This document shows, piece after piece, positions 33,901 through 43,128 of a DNA stretch of 64,000 bases; positions within the stretch are counted from its first letter, which is position 1; every line of letters begins with the position of its first letter. Origin of the DNA: Mesorhizobium huakuii (GTDB lineage Bacteria; Pseudomonadota; Alphaproteobacteria; Rhizobiales; Rhizobiaceae); the NCBI RefSeq assembly GCF_014189455.1, contig NZ_CP050296.1, forward strand, positions 5,638,001-5,702,000. The letters run 5' to 3'. The position numbers and the translations under genes were made by a program. The notes under the pieces were generated by a model. That model worked only from the letters and a program-made list of their open reading frames with translations. It was not told the DNA's origin and did no database searches.

Positions 33901-34614
33901 ATGAACATCGCCGACCAGATCTATTCCGCCACCGACAGCGCCACGCAGGATCGCGCTCAGGCGATCCGCGACCAGCTGCGCGACGCCATCGTCGATCGTC
34001 GGCTGGCGCCGGGCACCAAACTGTCGGAAGGCGAGGTCGGCACGCTGTTCGACGTGTCGCGCACTGTCGCCCGCGCGGCCTTGCAGATGCTGTCGTTCGA
34101 AGGCCTGGTGCGCACCGAGCGCAACCGCGGCGCGTTCGTCGCCAACCCGTCGCCCGAGGAAGCACGTCAGGTCTTCGCTTCGCGCCGGTTGATCGAACCA
34201 GGCATTGCCATCGCCGCCTGCGGGCGCGTCACATCAGCCGACATCGTCGCCTTCAGGGCGCAACTCGACGAGGAAGGCCGCTTCATCGCCGAGCGCGGCC
34301 CGAATGCGCGACGCTCCGAGATCAAGGCGTCGGGCGATTTCCATTTGTTGCTGGCTTCGGTCGCCGGCAACGCCATCCTGCAGCGCTTCATGGAGGAGCT
34401 GGTAGCACGTTCGTCGCTGGTCATCGCGCTTTACGGGCGGTCCGGTGTGTCAGCCTGCGGTCACAGCGAGCACACGGAAATTGTCGGTGCACTGGAAAGC
34501 AGCGATTGCGAACGGGCGAGCCGGCTGATGCTGCATCACATCGATCACATCGAGGCCGATCTCGATCTGCGCGTCAGGGCGGGCCCAGCGCTCAAGGAAG
34601 CTCTCAATTTCTGA
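33901..34614 (+). CDS. GntR-family regulator, FCD subfamily
   Basis: 237 residues. The winged helix at about 18-80 has RDQLRDAIVDRRLAPGTKLSEGEVGTLFDVSRTVAR and RNRGAFVANP. The C-terminal all-helical FCD ligand domain spans 85-225. The histidines typical of FCD metal sites are in GDFHLLL, SEHTEI and MLHHIDHI. Divergence from the transporter operon suggests it represses that operon and answers to the imported compound. Confidence 0.9.
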   Translation: MNIADQIYSATDSATQDRAQAIRDQLRDAIVDRRLAPGTKLSEGEVGTLFDVSRTVARAALQMLSFEGLVRTERNRGAFVANPSPEEARQVFASRRLIEPGIAIAACGRVTSADIVAFRAQLDEEGRFIAERGPNARRSEIKASGDFHLLLASVAGNAILQRFMEELVARSSLVIALYGRSGVSACGHSEHTEIVGALESSDCERASRLMLHHIDHIEADLDLRVRAGPALKEALNF

Positions 34615-34617
34615 GAG

Positions 34618-35847
34618 TTAGCTCTCGTCCTCGCCAGCCGTGGGCGCTGCCTGCCCAACCGCCTTGCGGCGCAGCATCTTGGTCAGCTTCCAGATCGTCG
34701 GGCTGTTCTTGACGAAAGCCTTCAGCCGTGCGCCCTGGCGAAGCGTCTGCGCCAGCGCGCGGCCCTTCAGCGTCAGCGGCACCAGCACTTCGAAATGCCG
34801 GGTTTCGAGATCGCACCACTGCCGCTTGTAGGGCTCGTCGCCGACGGAGAAATCATAGACGGCAAAACCGGTCTCACAGGCTTCCTGGATGTTGTCGAAG
34901 AACAGGAAATCACCGGGACTGCTGTGCGCGAGATCGTCCTCGGCGATCGCGCCGAACTCACAGATCAGGCGTTTGCCGGAACGGCTCGACCCGGTGACGG
35001 CGCGCAGCTTGCCGGCGACCTCCAGCCCGTGCAGCACGAAAGTCGGCGGGTCCCAGGCCAGCGCTTGCGTGAACAGCCCCCGGAAAAAGGCGCGGGTCTG
35101 ATCGTCGCCGAAGACATTGGCAATGCCCATCTTGCGAAAGCGGTGCTCCTTCATGTCGAAGAAGGCGTCGAGCAGCCTGTCCACCTCGTCCGCGCTGCGC
35201 GCCTCGATGCGCCGGTGGCTGCCGACAGCCTCGAATTTGCGCGTCTGTGAACGATGCTTCTTGCGTTTGCGCTTGCCGCTGGCGCGCAGCAGCAGCGCAT
35301 CGAAGCCACCGGCAAGGTCGACGGCCAGCGAAAGATTGGGGCTGGCGAAATGATCGAGCGATGCGAGCGGGTTGGCGATGCCGTCGAGATCGGGCAGCAG
35401 TCGTTCCAGCGTGATGAGATCGATGTCCGGACGGGCCCTGGCGATGGCTGCAAGCATCAAGCGGATAGCCGCGCTATCCGCCTTGGCCAGCCATTGCGGA
35501 TCGGCGGCGGCGAAATTGCCGTTGGCGTGGCGGCCACCCATGAAACGGGCGACCCGAAACGGGCCCTGGTTGACGACTTCCAGAGCCAGGGCGAAGACCG
35601 GTTTGCCTTCGAGCGTGAGCGTCGCCACGACAAGATCAGGCTTGAGCTGAGCGGCCCAGTTCAGGATCCATGTCGCGCCCTGTGCCGGCGCGCTAAGCGC
35701 CGAGCGGCAGAACCCCGCATAGGCCGCCAGCCCGTCGGCCGCGGCAACGGAAACCGACAGCCCCTGGGCATCCTTCGGCAGGGCGCGTGGCGAAGCCTCG
35801 GTCGCCGCGAGCCGATTGCCGTCAAATGACGCCATTGCGTCAACCAT
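34618..35847 (-). CDS. CelD/BcsL-type acetyltransferase (GNAT_6)
   Basis: 409 residues. The pattern RKFEAVGSHRRIEARSADEVDRLLDAFFDMKEHRFRKMG and FRGLFTQALAWDPPTFVLHGLEVAGKLRAVTGS matches the CelD/Acetyltransf_6 family linked to cellulose or exopolysaccharide synthesis in rhizobia. An ATG at 35835 is an alternative start. It is divergent from the polysaccharide deacetylase gene 90 bp away, a common pairing in envelope polysaccharide modification. Confidence 0.82.
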   Translation of the reverse strand: MVDAMASFDGNRLAATEASPRALPKDAQGLSVSVAAADGLAAYAGFCRSALSAPAQGATWILNWAAQLKPDLVVATLTLEGKPVFALALEVVNQGPFRVARFMGGRHANGNFAAADPQWLAKADSAAIRLMLAAIARARPDIDLITLERLLPDLDGIANPLASLDHFASPNLSLAVDLAGGFDALLLRASGKRKRKKHRSQTRKFEAVGSHRRIEARSADEVDRLLDAFFDMKEHRFRKMGIANVFGDDQTRAFFRGLFTQALAWDPPTFVLHGLEVAGKLRAVTGSSRSGKRLICEFGAIAEDDLAHSSPGDFLFFDNIQEACETGFAVYDFSVGDEPYKRQWCDLETRHFEVLVPLTLKGRALAQTLRQGARLKAFVKNSPTIWKLTKMLRRKAVGQAAPTAGEDES

Positions 35848-35937
35848 ACCTCAATCCTTAAGGCGTATTGATCCCGATTTGGGGGGCGCTCAGGCGTATT
35901 CCGTGCTTGGATCAGCCTAGGCGCAAAAGGTGAATGA

Positions 35938-36997
35938 ATGATCGACGGTGGGGAGGCAATCCGGAAGCTGGCGCTCAACGTCGCGCGCTATACCGGCCTC
36001 GCACCGCTGGCCAGGCCGTTTGTCGGCGGCATCGGCGCCATCCTGATGCTGCACCGCGTGACGGCGACCCCCCGAGAAGCCCGACAGCGTCAACCGGCAC
36101 CTCAACATTGCGCCGAGTTTCCTCGACGCGGTGATCGCCGACATGAAGGCGGACGGCTATGCCTTCGTCTCGATGGACGAAGCCGTCGAGCGCATCAAGG
36201 CAGGCGGCAAGGGCGGCCGGTTCGCCACGATCACCGCCGACGATGCCTATCGCGACAACATGACCGAGGCGCTGCCGGTGCTGGAAAAGCACGGTGCGCC
36301 GATCACCATCTATGTCGCGCCGGGGCTGATCGATGGCACCGCCGATCTGTGGTGGGATGTCGCCGAGGACATAGTCAATGCCAGCGAACGCCTGACGCTG
36401 GCGACCTCGAACGGTCCGGCGGTGATCGATTGCGCGACCCCGGCCAGGAAAACCCAGGCGATAACCCGGCTGCATGCCTATCTCGCCACCGAGGTCCGCG
36501 AGGAAGATCTGCGGACCGTGCTGCGCGATCTCGCCGCTTCAAATGGCGTCGACGCGGATGCTCCGCGCCTGCGGACACTGATGAACTGGGATGAGATTCG
36601 TACCGTTGCCGCGCACCCGCTTGTGACGATCGGCGCCCATACGATCAACCACAGCAACCTGAAGCGGCTTTCCGAAGCCGATGCGCGGCACGAGATCGGC
36701 GCCGTGAAGGATATGTTGCGGGCCGAACTCGGTAGGGAACTCAGCCATTTCGCCTATCCCTACGGCTATGCCAGCGCCGTCGGCTGCCGCGAAGTCGGCT
36801 TTGTCCGTGACGCCGGCTATACCTCCGCCGTGACGACCCGCCATGGCGTGCTGCGAGCCGAACATGCCGGCTTCCTGCATGCCTTGCCGCGCATTTCAAT
36901 CAACGGCCGCTACCAGAACCTCGCCCACATCCGCACCATGCTGTCGGGTGTGACGACGCCGCTTGCCAATGCCGGCAAGATGCTCGTCACCATCTGA
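35938..36997 (+). pseudogene. Polysaccharide deacetylase family protein, frame broken
   Basis: ATG 35938 gives an N-terminus with GGIGAILMLHRV, then the frame shifts at six C bases (36068-36073). Sense continues in the frame that reaches 36997: FATITADDAYRDNMTEALPVLEKHGAPITIYVAPGLID (the NodB-type TXDD motif) and VTIGAHTINHSNL (the metal HxxxH). One C fewer restores about 352 residues. It would remove acetyl groups from a cell-surface polysaccharide. A start at 36131 could give a shortened but catalytic domain. Confidence 0.75.
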
Positions 36998-37010
36998 TCA
37001 ACGGGCAGGC

Positions 37011-37226
37011 TCAGCGCTTCGCCCGCGGCTCCAGCATCAGCCACTTGATGATGCCCATCGCCGGCAGCACCCAGAGCAGGCCGCTGAACAGGAAGAACAG
37101 GAATTGCACCAACGCGCCGGACTCCGACAGCCGCGCGACCGCGAAGATCGATGCGACCAGCGCATAGATGATGACCAGTGCCACCAGCAGGAACATTCCG
37201 ATCAGCTTTTTCAGGCGAATAGGCAT
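37011..37226 (-). CDS. DUF2842 small membrane protein
   Basis: 71 residues from ATG 37226. Two membrane helices (FLLVALVIIYALVASIFAVA and FLFFLFSGLLWVLPAMGIIKWLM) separated by a short loop are typical of the DUF2842 family of alphaproteobacteria, often found near ctaA. The function is unknown. Confidence 0.82.
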   Translation of the reverse strand: MPIRLKKLIGMFLLVALVIIYALVASIFAVARLSESGALVQFLFFLFSGLLWVLPAMGIIKWLMLEPRAKR

Positions 37227-37379
37227 GGTATGGTCTCGTTGATGGCTATCGCTTAGGCCGAACGCAAGACGCACGCAACCCGCGACATCAGGCGCGACGG
37301 CGTGCCGCGCTGCACAGTCTTGCCAGTGCCGGTGCGATGGTTCACCAATCCGCGACATTCAACCGGACGGGACAAGATC

Positions 37380-38471
37380 ATGGCTGCCATATCAGCCGCC
37401 GCACCATACGTCGCCCGCGACCGTGACCTGCGCAACCGCGCGCTGGTGCGCGGCTGGCTTTATATCGTGCTTCTGGTGCTGTTTGCGCTGGTGCTGGTGG
37501 GCGGCGCCACGCGGCTTACCGAGTCGGGCCTGTCGATCACCGAATGGCAGCCGATCCATGGCGTCATTCCGCCGCTCAACGACACCGAGTGGCAGGAGGA
37601 ATTCCAGCGCTATCAGCAGATCCCGCAATACACCGAGCTCAACAAGGGCATGAGCATCGAGGCGTTCAAGTCGATCTTCTGGTGGGAGTGGGCGCACCGC
37701 ATCCTGGCGCGTAGCGTCGGCCTGGTCTTTGCCTTGCCGCTGCTGGCCTTCTGGGCAACACGCCGCATCGAGCGTGGCCTCGGGCCAAAGCTGGTCGGCA
37801 TTCTGCTTCTCGGTGGCCTGCAGGGCGCCATCGGCTGGTGGATGGTGGCCTCCGGCCTGGTTGATCGGGTTTCCGTCAGCCAGTACCGGTTGGCGACGCA
37901 TTTGACGCTGGCGGCGCTGATCTTCACCGCCACCATGGTCGTCGCGCGCGGGCTGGCGCCGCATTCCGAGCCTGCGGCCGATCGTTCGACGCAGCGCCTG
38001 GCCGGCTTCATCGTACTTCTGGCGCTGATCCAGATCTATCTCGGCGGTCTGGTCGCCGGGCTTGATGCGGGCTTGAGTTACAACACCTGGCCGCTGATGG
38101 ACGGCAAGATCATCCCCGGCGATCTGCTGATCCTCGAACCTGCATGGCGCAATTTCTTCGAGAGCCCGAAGACGGTGCAGTTCGTGCATCGGCTCGGCGC
38201 CTATACGGTCTTCGCCGTCGCGCTCTGGCACATGATCGCCACGCGTCGGCGGCTGCCGGGCTCAACCCATGCGCGCCGTGCGACGCTGTTGTTTGTGCTG
38301 GTGCTGGTGCAGGCCTCGATCGGCATCGGCACGCTGCTCATGCATGTGCCGCTGCATATGGCGCTCACCCATCAGGGTTTCGCACTGATCGTGCTGGGCT
38401 TTGCCGCCGCACATTGGCGCGGCACCAAAGGGGCTTACCCCTTGCCGCAGGAGATCGCGCTTAGGAGATGA
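37380..38471 (+). CDS. ctaA: Heme A synthase (type 2 CtaA)
   Basis: 363 residues from ATG 37380. Eight membrane helices in two four-helix halves. The conserved histidines are in [30 protein letters not shown] and [10 protein letters not shown], which ligate the two hemes, and the family [16 protein letters not shown] motif is complete. It oxidises heme O to heme A for aa3-type oxidases. It sits divergently from DUF2842. Confidence 0.95.
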   Translation: MAAISAAAPYVARDRDLRNRALVRGWLYIVLLVLFALVLVGGATRLTESGLSITEWQPIHGVIPPLNDTEWQEEFQRYQQIPQYTELNKGMSIEAFKSIFWWEWAHRILARSVGLVFALPLLAFWATRRIERGLGPKLVGILLLGGLQGAIGWWMVASGLVDRVSVSQYRLATHLTLAALIFTATMVVARGLAPHSEPAADRSTQRLAGFIVLLALIQIYLGGLVAGLDAGLSYNTWPLMDGKIIPGDLLILEPAWRNFFESPKTVQFVHRLGAYTVFAVALWHMIATRRRLPGSTHARRATLLFVLVLVQASIGIGTLLMHVPLHMALTHQGFALIVLGFAAAHWRGTKGAYPLPQEIALRR

Positions 38472-38490
38472 TGCAGGGCCCCTGGCCCCG

Positions 38491-38814
38491 TCACATCCAG
38501 AATTCATTGGACTGCGTGGTTTTCTCTCCGTCGAACTCGGCCTGACGCACAGCGGCGGCGGACGGCGTCGACTGGCTCTGAGCGGCCTTGGCAGCCTTGT
38601 CGGCGTCGGCGGCTCTGAGGGCGTCAAGCTTGGCCTGGGCCACGGCGATGTCCTGCCGCACCTGGGCGGCCTTGACCTCATCGGTGATCGCCTTGGCCTG
38701 GTCTTCCAGCTCCTGGATCTGCTTTTCGAGCGCGGCCTCCTGGGCTGCATTGCTCGAGGAACTGGACGAGGAATACTGGGTTGCGGAGGAGGAACCCGAG
38801 ATTGCGCTGACCAT
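38491..38814 (-). CDS. Hypothetical coiled-coil protein
   Basis: 107 residues from ATG 38814, with AAGGA upstream. After a Ser-rich N-terminus (SATQYSSSSSSSN) a long heptad-like helix follows (AALEKQIQELEDQAKAITDEVKAAQ...). There is no membrane segment. It starts close to ctaA's 3' end, convergent to it. The role is unknown. Confidence 0.65.
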   Translation of the reverse strand: MVSAISGSSSATQYSSSSSSSNAAQEAALEKQIQELEDQAKAITDEVKAAQVRQDIAVAQAKLDALRAADADKAAKAAQSQSTPSAAAVRQAEFDGEKTTQSNEFWM

Positions 38815-38896
38815 GACAAATCCTTGGGGTGGGCGCCAGGACATGGTCAGTAGCCGATCATGGTGAACAATCGATTACTTCAGCTGTTCCCTGAGG

Positions 38897-39739
38897 TCAG
38901 AAATGCGTCCGCACCGTCCGGATCGCCTCGGCGATCGACAGTTCACGATTCTCCTCGACCGCGTTGTCGTCCCCGTGGTGCCAGGCCGCGGACAGGCAGC
39001 CATAGGCGATGGCATGGTCCAGTATCGCCGCCGGTGACTGCCCAAGCGTCTTGGCAAAGACTTCTGCCATGTACGCGATCCGGAGGGGATCGAGGCAAAG
39101 CGCGTCGCGGTCAAGCGGGTTGTAGAACATGTTGGCGGCATCGAAGCCGGGATCGCCAAGCACGCCCTTCGGATCGATCACCAGCCAGCCACGCGGCCCG
39201 TGCAGGATGTTGTCGTGGTGCAGGTCGCCATGCAGCGGCCTGATATCGTACGGATTTTCCAGCAGTCGCTCGGCGATGGCTGCGGCCTCGACATAGAGGC
39301 TGTCATCACCGGTAGCGCGATCCGTCGCGGCCTTCCTGAACAGGCTGGCGTACCGCTCCCTGAGCGGCTGAAGTTCGGGCGGGTAGGGATGTTTGGATGG
39401 CGAAAACAGTTTTGCCATCACCTCAGCCGCGATCGCGGTCGCGGCGTTGTCGCCCTGTTCATCGAGAACCCGCGTAAGCAGGGTTTCGCCGGCATATTCC
39501 AGCAGCATGCTGTGGCCGTCGCGGCCAAGCAGGCGCACCGCGCCTTCGCCGCGCCGCCAGGCGAGGAAATGTTCGCCGCGCAATTCGTCAGCGACATCGT
39601 CGAAAGGCTTGAGCGCCTTGACGATGGCCGGCGAGCCGTCTTCGCGAACAACCTTCCAGATGCGGCTCGAAAAGGTTTCGGCAATGAGTTCCGGCGCGCT
39701 GACTTTCCAGCGCGCCGGGAAGGCTGGTGCGTCCGTCAA
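38897..39739 (-). CDS. Aminoglycoside 6-phosphotransferase-like kinase (APH_6_hur)
   Basis: 280 residues. The protein-kinase-like catalytic loop is LHGDLHHDNIL and the metal motif is VIDPKGVLGDPGFDAANM, as in streptomycin 6-kinase and hydroxyurea phosphotransferase relatives. It could phosphorylate a small molecule or drug. Chromosomal location beside argC suggests a housekeeping copy more than acquired resistance. It overlaps argC by 4 bp. Confidence 0.8.
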   Translation of the reverse strand: MTDAPAFPARWKVSAPELIAETFSSRIWKVVREDGSPAIVKALKPFDDVADELRGEHFLAWRRGEGAVRLLGRDGHSMLLEYAGETLLTRVLDEQGDNAATAIAAEVMAKLFSPSKHPYPPELQPLRERYASLFRKAATDRATGDDSLYVEAAAIAERLLENPYDIRPLHGDLHHDNILHGPRGWLVIDPKGVLGDPGFDAANMFYNPLDRDALCLDPLRIAYMAEVFAKTLGQSPAAILDHAIAYGCLSAAWHHGDDNAVEENRELSIAEAIRTVRTHF

Positions 39740-40662
39740 AGACCGAGCATCAGGTCCATGTTCTGGACGGCGGCGCCCGAGGCACCCTTGCCGAGATTGT
39801 CATAGACCGCCAGCAGCAGCGCCTGCGCGCGTTTGTCGTTGGCAAAGACATAGACTTTCATGCGGTTGGTGCCGTTGTAGATCTCGGGATCGATCTCCGG
39901 CATGCGCTCCAGATGCGCATAGGGCGCCACCTCGACCACGCCGCCCTTGATGGCAGCGAAATGGTCGGCAATGGCGGCATGAAGCTCCACACCCGTCGGC
40001 ACATGGTCGAGGCTGCCAAGCTGCAGCGGCACGACCGTGATCATGCCCTGGGCGAAATTGCCGACCGCCGGCTGCATGATCGGGTCATGCGACAGCTTCG
40101 CATAGGCCCGCAGTTCCGGCACATGCTTGTGCTGCAGGGTGAGGCCATAGGGCAGGAACTCCGAGGCGTCCTCGCCCTTGGCGACATAATCCTCGATCAT
40201 CGGCCGACCGCCGCCCGAATAGCCCGAAATGCCGTTGACGGCGATCGGGAAATCGGCCGGCAGCAGCCCGGCGGTGACCAGCGGCCTGAGCGTCGCGATC
40301 GGTCCCTGCGGCCAGCAGCCGGGGTTGGCGACGCGCTTGGCCATGGCGATCGCCTTGGCCTGATCCTTGTCCATTTCGGCGAAGCCATAGGCCCAGCCTT
40401 CGGCGACGCGATGCGCGGTCGACGCATCGATGACCTTGGTGGTGTCGTTGGCGATCAGCGAGACGCTCTCCTTCGCCGCATCGTCCGGCAGGCAGAGGAT
40501 CGCGATATCGGCGGCATTGAGGAATTCGGCGCGCGCCGCCGTTTCCTTGCGACGCTCCGTCGGGATGGAAATGATCTCCAGGTCGCCACGCTCGGCAAGC
40601 AGCGCCCGGATCTGGAGGCCGGTGGTGCCGTGCTCGCCGTCGATGAAGATTTTCGGTTTCAT
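39736..40662 (-). CDS. argC: N-acetyl-gamma-glutamyl-phosphate reductase, class 2
   Basis: 308 residues, the shorter class 2 form common in alphaproteobacteria. FIDGEHGTTGLQIRALL is the NADP loop and NPGCWPQG holds the catalytic cysteine. The dimer region has HKHVPEL and GNFAQGMI. It reduces N-acetylglutamyl phosphate in arginine synthesis. Co-transcription with the agmatinase-like gene upstream (30 bp gap) links arginine synthesis to arginine or agmatine turnover. Confidence 0.94.
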   Translation of the reverse strand: MKPKIFIDGEHGTTGLQIRALLAERGDLEIISIPTERRKETAARAEFLNAADIAILCLPDDAAKESVSLIANDTTKVIDASTAHRVAEGWAYGFAEMDKDQAKAIAMAKRVANPGCWPQGPIATLRPLVTAGLLPADFPIAVNGISGYSGGGRPMIEDYVAKGEDASEFLPYGLTLQHKHVPELRAYAKLSHDPIMQPAVGNFAQGMITVVPLQLGSLDHVPTGVELHAAIADHFAAIKGGVVEVAPYAHLERMPEIDPEIYNGTNRMKVYVFANDKRAQALLLAVYDNLGKGASGAAVQNMDLMLGL

Positions 40663-40692
40663 GGACTGATTAAATTCCCTGACGTTTCAACA

Positions 40693-41700
40693 CTATATGC
40701 CGTTACCGTGATTTACCGCGGCACCGTTGTGATTGCCGTTGTTCATCTCTTCCTGCCGCGCCTTTCGTTCAGCCAGCAGGCCGAGATATTGCATGGCCAC
40801 CATCGAGCCGGCGATCGCCGTTATATCGGCGTGATCATAGGCCGGCGCAACCTCCACGACATCGGCGCCGACAATATCGACCTGATTGAGCTGGCGCAGC
40901 GTCGACAGGATCTTCGCCGAGGACGGCCCACCGGCCACCGGCGTGCCGGTTCCCGGCGCATAGGCCGGGTCGAGGCAGTCGATGTCGAAGGTGAGGTACG
41001 TCTTCTTGCCGCCCGTGCGGTCGACGATGGCGTAGGCGATGTCGGACGCCCGCATTTCCTCGATTTCGTGCCCGTAGAGGATCTTGATGCCGAACGTATC
41101 GGGCGCGTGCGTCCGGATGCCGATCTGGATCGATCGGTCGGGATCGATGATGCCTTCCTTGACCGCGCGGCCGACGAAGGATCCGTGGTCGATGCGCTTG
41201 CCGTCATCCTCCCACGTGTCCTGATGCGCGTCGAACTGCACCAAGGCGAGCGGGCCATGGATTGCGGCATGCGCCTTGAGCAGCGGCCAGGTGACGAAAT
41301 GGTCGCCGCCGAGCGTCAAAAGGAAAGCGCCAGATTTCAGAATCTTCGCCGCCTCGCGCTCGATCGTGCCGGGTGTTTTCTGGTGATTACCGGAGTCGAG
41401 CAGGCAGTCGCCGTAATCGACCACCGCGAGATGTTCAAACAGATCGCGCGAGAACGGATATTGCGGATCATTGTCGAGGATCGCCGAGGCGCGGCGTATA
41501 GCCTGCGGCCCGAATCGGGCGCCGGGCCGGTTGGTGACGGCGGCGTCGAAGGGAATGCCCCACACCACCGCATCCGCGCCCTTCACGTCCTTGGTGTATT
41601 TGCGCCGCATGAACGACAGCGCGCCGGAATAGGTCGGCTCAAGGGCGCCGCCCGTTTTGGAGCGGGCGGTGAAGGCGTGGTCGATGTTCTTGGTCGCCAT
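40693..41700 (-). CDS. speB: Agmatinase or related ureohydrolase
   Basis: 335 residues. All Mn-binding motifs of the ureohydrolase family are present: GGDHFVT, DAHQDTWED and DIDCLDPAYAPGTGTP. The sequence is longest in the N-terminus (SGALSFMRRKYTKDVKGADAVVWGIPFD), as in agmatinases. It would split agmatine into putrescine and urea. A guanidinobutyrase or arginase role cannot be excluded. The His/Asn-rich tail (NNGNHNGAAVNHGNG) is unusual. Confidence 0.86.
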   Translation of the reverse strand: MATKNIDHAFTARSKTGGALEPTYSGALSFMRRKYTKDVKGADAVVWGIPFDAAVTNRPGARFGPQAIRRASAILDNDPQYPFSRDLFEHLAVVDYGDCLLDSGNHQKTPGTIEREAAKILKSGAFLLTLGGDHFVTWPLLKAHAAIHGPLALVQFDAHQDTWEDDGKRIDHGSFVGRAVKEGIIDPDRSIQIGIRTHAPDTFGIKILYGHEIEEMRASDIAYAIVDRTGGKKTYLTFDIDCLDPAYAPGTGTPVAGGPSSAKILSTLRQLNQVDIVGADVVEVAPAYDHADITAIAGSMVAMQYLGLLAERKARQEEMNNGNHNGAAVNHGNGI

Positions 41701-41823
41701 TACTGGTCCTCGTTTTCATCGGGGTGCAACAACTACAGAACCGGCATGGAAGATGCCAGTCACAGCTTGGGGAGACGAAACGGCGCCGCCCGGGTGCCAC
41801 GGCAAGACAGGATTTGTACCATC

Positions 41824-43032
41824 ATGACGCAGGCCGCGTTTCTTAGTCCGTCCGATGCCATGGTGTCGACCCATGCCGGTACGATAGCAGGCGAGCGCTT
41901 CCAGGTTCTCGATTCGTGGCGCGGCATCTGCGCGCTGCTGGTGGCGCTGTTTCATTTCCCGACCGCTTCCGCGATCTCGCAGAGCAGCCTCGTTGGTTCG
42001 TCCTATCTTTTCGTCGACTTCTTCTTCGTCCTTTCCGGCTTTGTCATCGCCAGCAGCCATGGCAATCGGCTGAGCCAGCCGGTACAGGTCGCCCGCTTCG
42101 CTTTGGTGCGTTTTGGCCGCATCTATCCGCTGCACCTCGTCATGCTTGCCGCCTTTGCCGGGTTCGAGCTGCTGCGGCTGATGCTGCCGCAACTGCATGG
42201 CGCCGGCGCCGCCCCCTTCACCGGCGGTTTCGATTTGACAAGCCTGCTTGCCAATCTGTTCCTGCTGCAAGGGATGGGCTTCGAGGATCATCTGACCTGG
42301 AATGCGCCGAGCTGGAGCATTTCGGCGGAGTTCTTCGCCTATCTCCTGTTCGCGGGCGTGGTCTTCATCGCCGGCGCGCGTGCCTGGATATGGTTTGTCG
42401 CCGCCGCCGTCACCGCGCCGCTGTTCCTGCTCGGCTTCTCCACGCATCATATGGATGTGTCCTACGATTTCGGCTTCATCCGCTGCCTCTATGGCTTCTC
42501 GCTCGGAGCCCTGCTGGCCTGGTTTCAGCATGATTCCATTGCAGGGGCGCGACAGCTCCTCGCCAGGGGCGGCCCGCGGCTGAGCTGGACCCTTGCCGAA
42601 ATCGTCATGGTGGCGGTCATCGTGCTTTTCGTCTCGATGGCGGGCGGCAATGATTTCGGCATCGCCGCACCCCTGGTGTTTGCGCTGGCGCTGTTTCTGT
42701 TCGCCCATGAGGGTGGCTGGATTTCTGCTCTGCTGAGGACGCCGTTCATGCTGACGCTCGGCGCACTGTCCTACTCGATCTACATGGTCCATATCTTCGT
42801 CCAGGCGCGCCTGATCAACATTGCCGGGCTCGTCGAGCACAAGCTCGGCCTGAGCCTGGTCGGCGACATCGTGCTGCGCGGCTCGCCGGCGACGGGCTTC
42901 GGCGCCGGCTGGACCGGGACCGTGGCGATCGTCTTGATGCTCATTGCCACCATCGCCGCCTCCTGGGTCTCCTGGCGTCTGGTCGAAATGCCGGCCCTGG
43001 CCTGGTTCCGCCGGCTGTCGAAGCGCATCTGA
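41824..43032 (+). CDS. Acyltransferase 3 family membrane protein
   Basis: 402 residues from ATG 41824. About ten membrane segments. The motif HFPTASAI after LDSWRGICALLVAL is the OafA/NodX-type N-terminus (RGxxALxV...H), and WSISAEFFAYLLFA follows as in other family members. It likely acetylates a surface polysaccharide. An open frame extends far upstream on this strand across argC and speB, but only as an antisense shadow. Confidence 0.86.
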   Translation: MTQAAFLSPSDAMVSTHAGTIAGERFQVLDSWRGICALLVALFHFPTASAISQSSLVGSSYLFVDFFFVLSGFVIASSHGNRLSQPVQVARFALVRFGRIYPLHLVMLAAFAGFELLRLMLPQLHGAGAAPFTGGFDLTSLLANLFLLQGMGFEDHLTWNAPSWSISAEFFAYLLFAGVVFIAGARAWIWFVAAAVTAPLFLLGFSTHHMDVSYDFGFIRCLYGFSLGALLAWFQHDSIAGARQLLARGGPRLSWTLAEIVMVAVIVLFVSMAGGNDFGIAAPLVFALALFLFAHEGGWISALLRTPFMLTLGALSYSIYMVHIFVQARLINIAGLVEHKLGLSLVGDIVLRGSPATGFGAGWTGTVAIVLMLIATIAASWVSWRLVEMPALAWFRRLSKRI

Positions 43033-43128
43033 CGCCCCATATCGCGACCATTCGCTAGCCGGCTTCGTTCACCTGGATGTCACGGGCATCGCCTATCCCG
43101 GCTTCGATCCGGCAAGGAGCGATTCTCG

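Noticed and set aside
39727..43032. An open frame of 1101 codons on the plus strand
   Set aside because: Only the part from 41824 is a gene (acyltransferase 3). The first 700 codons are antisense to argC and speB and have no family pattern or start signal; GC-rich third positions keep the frame open.
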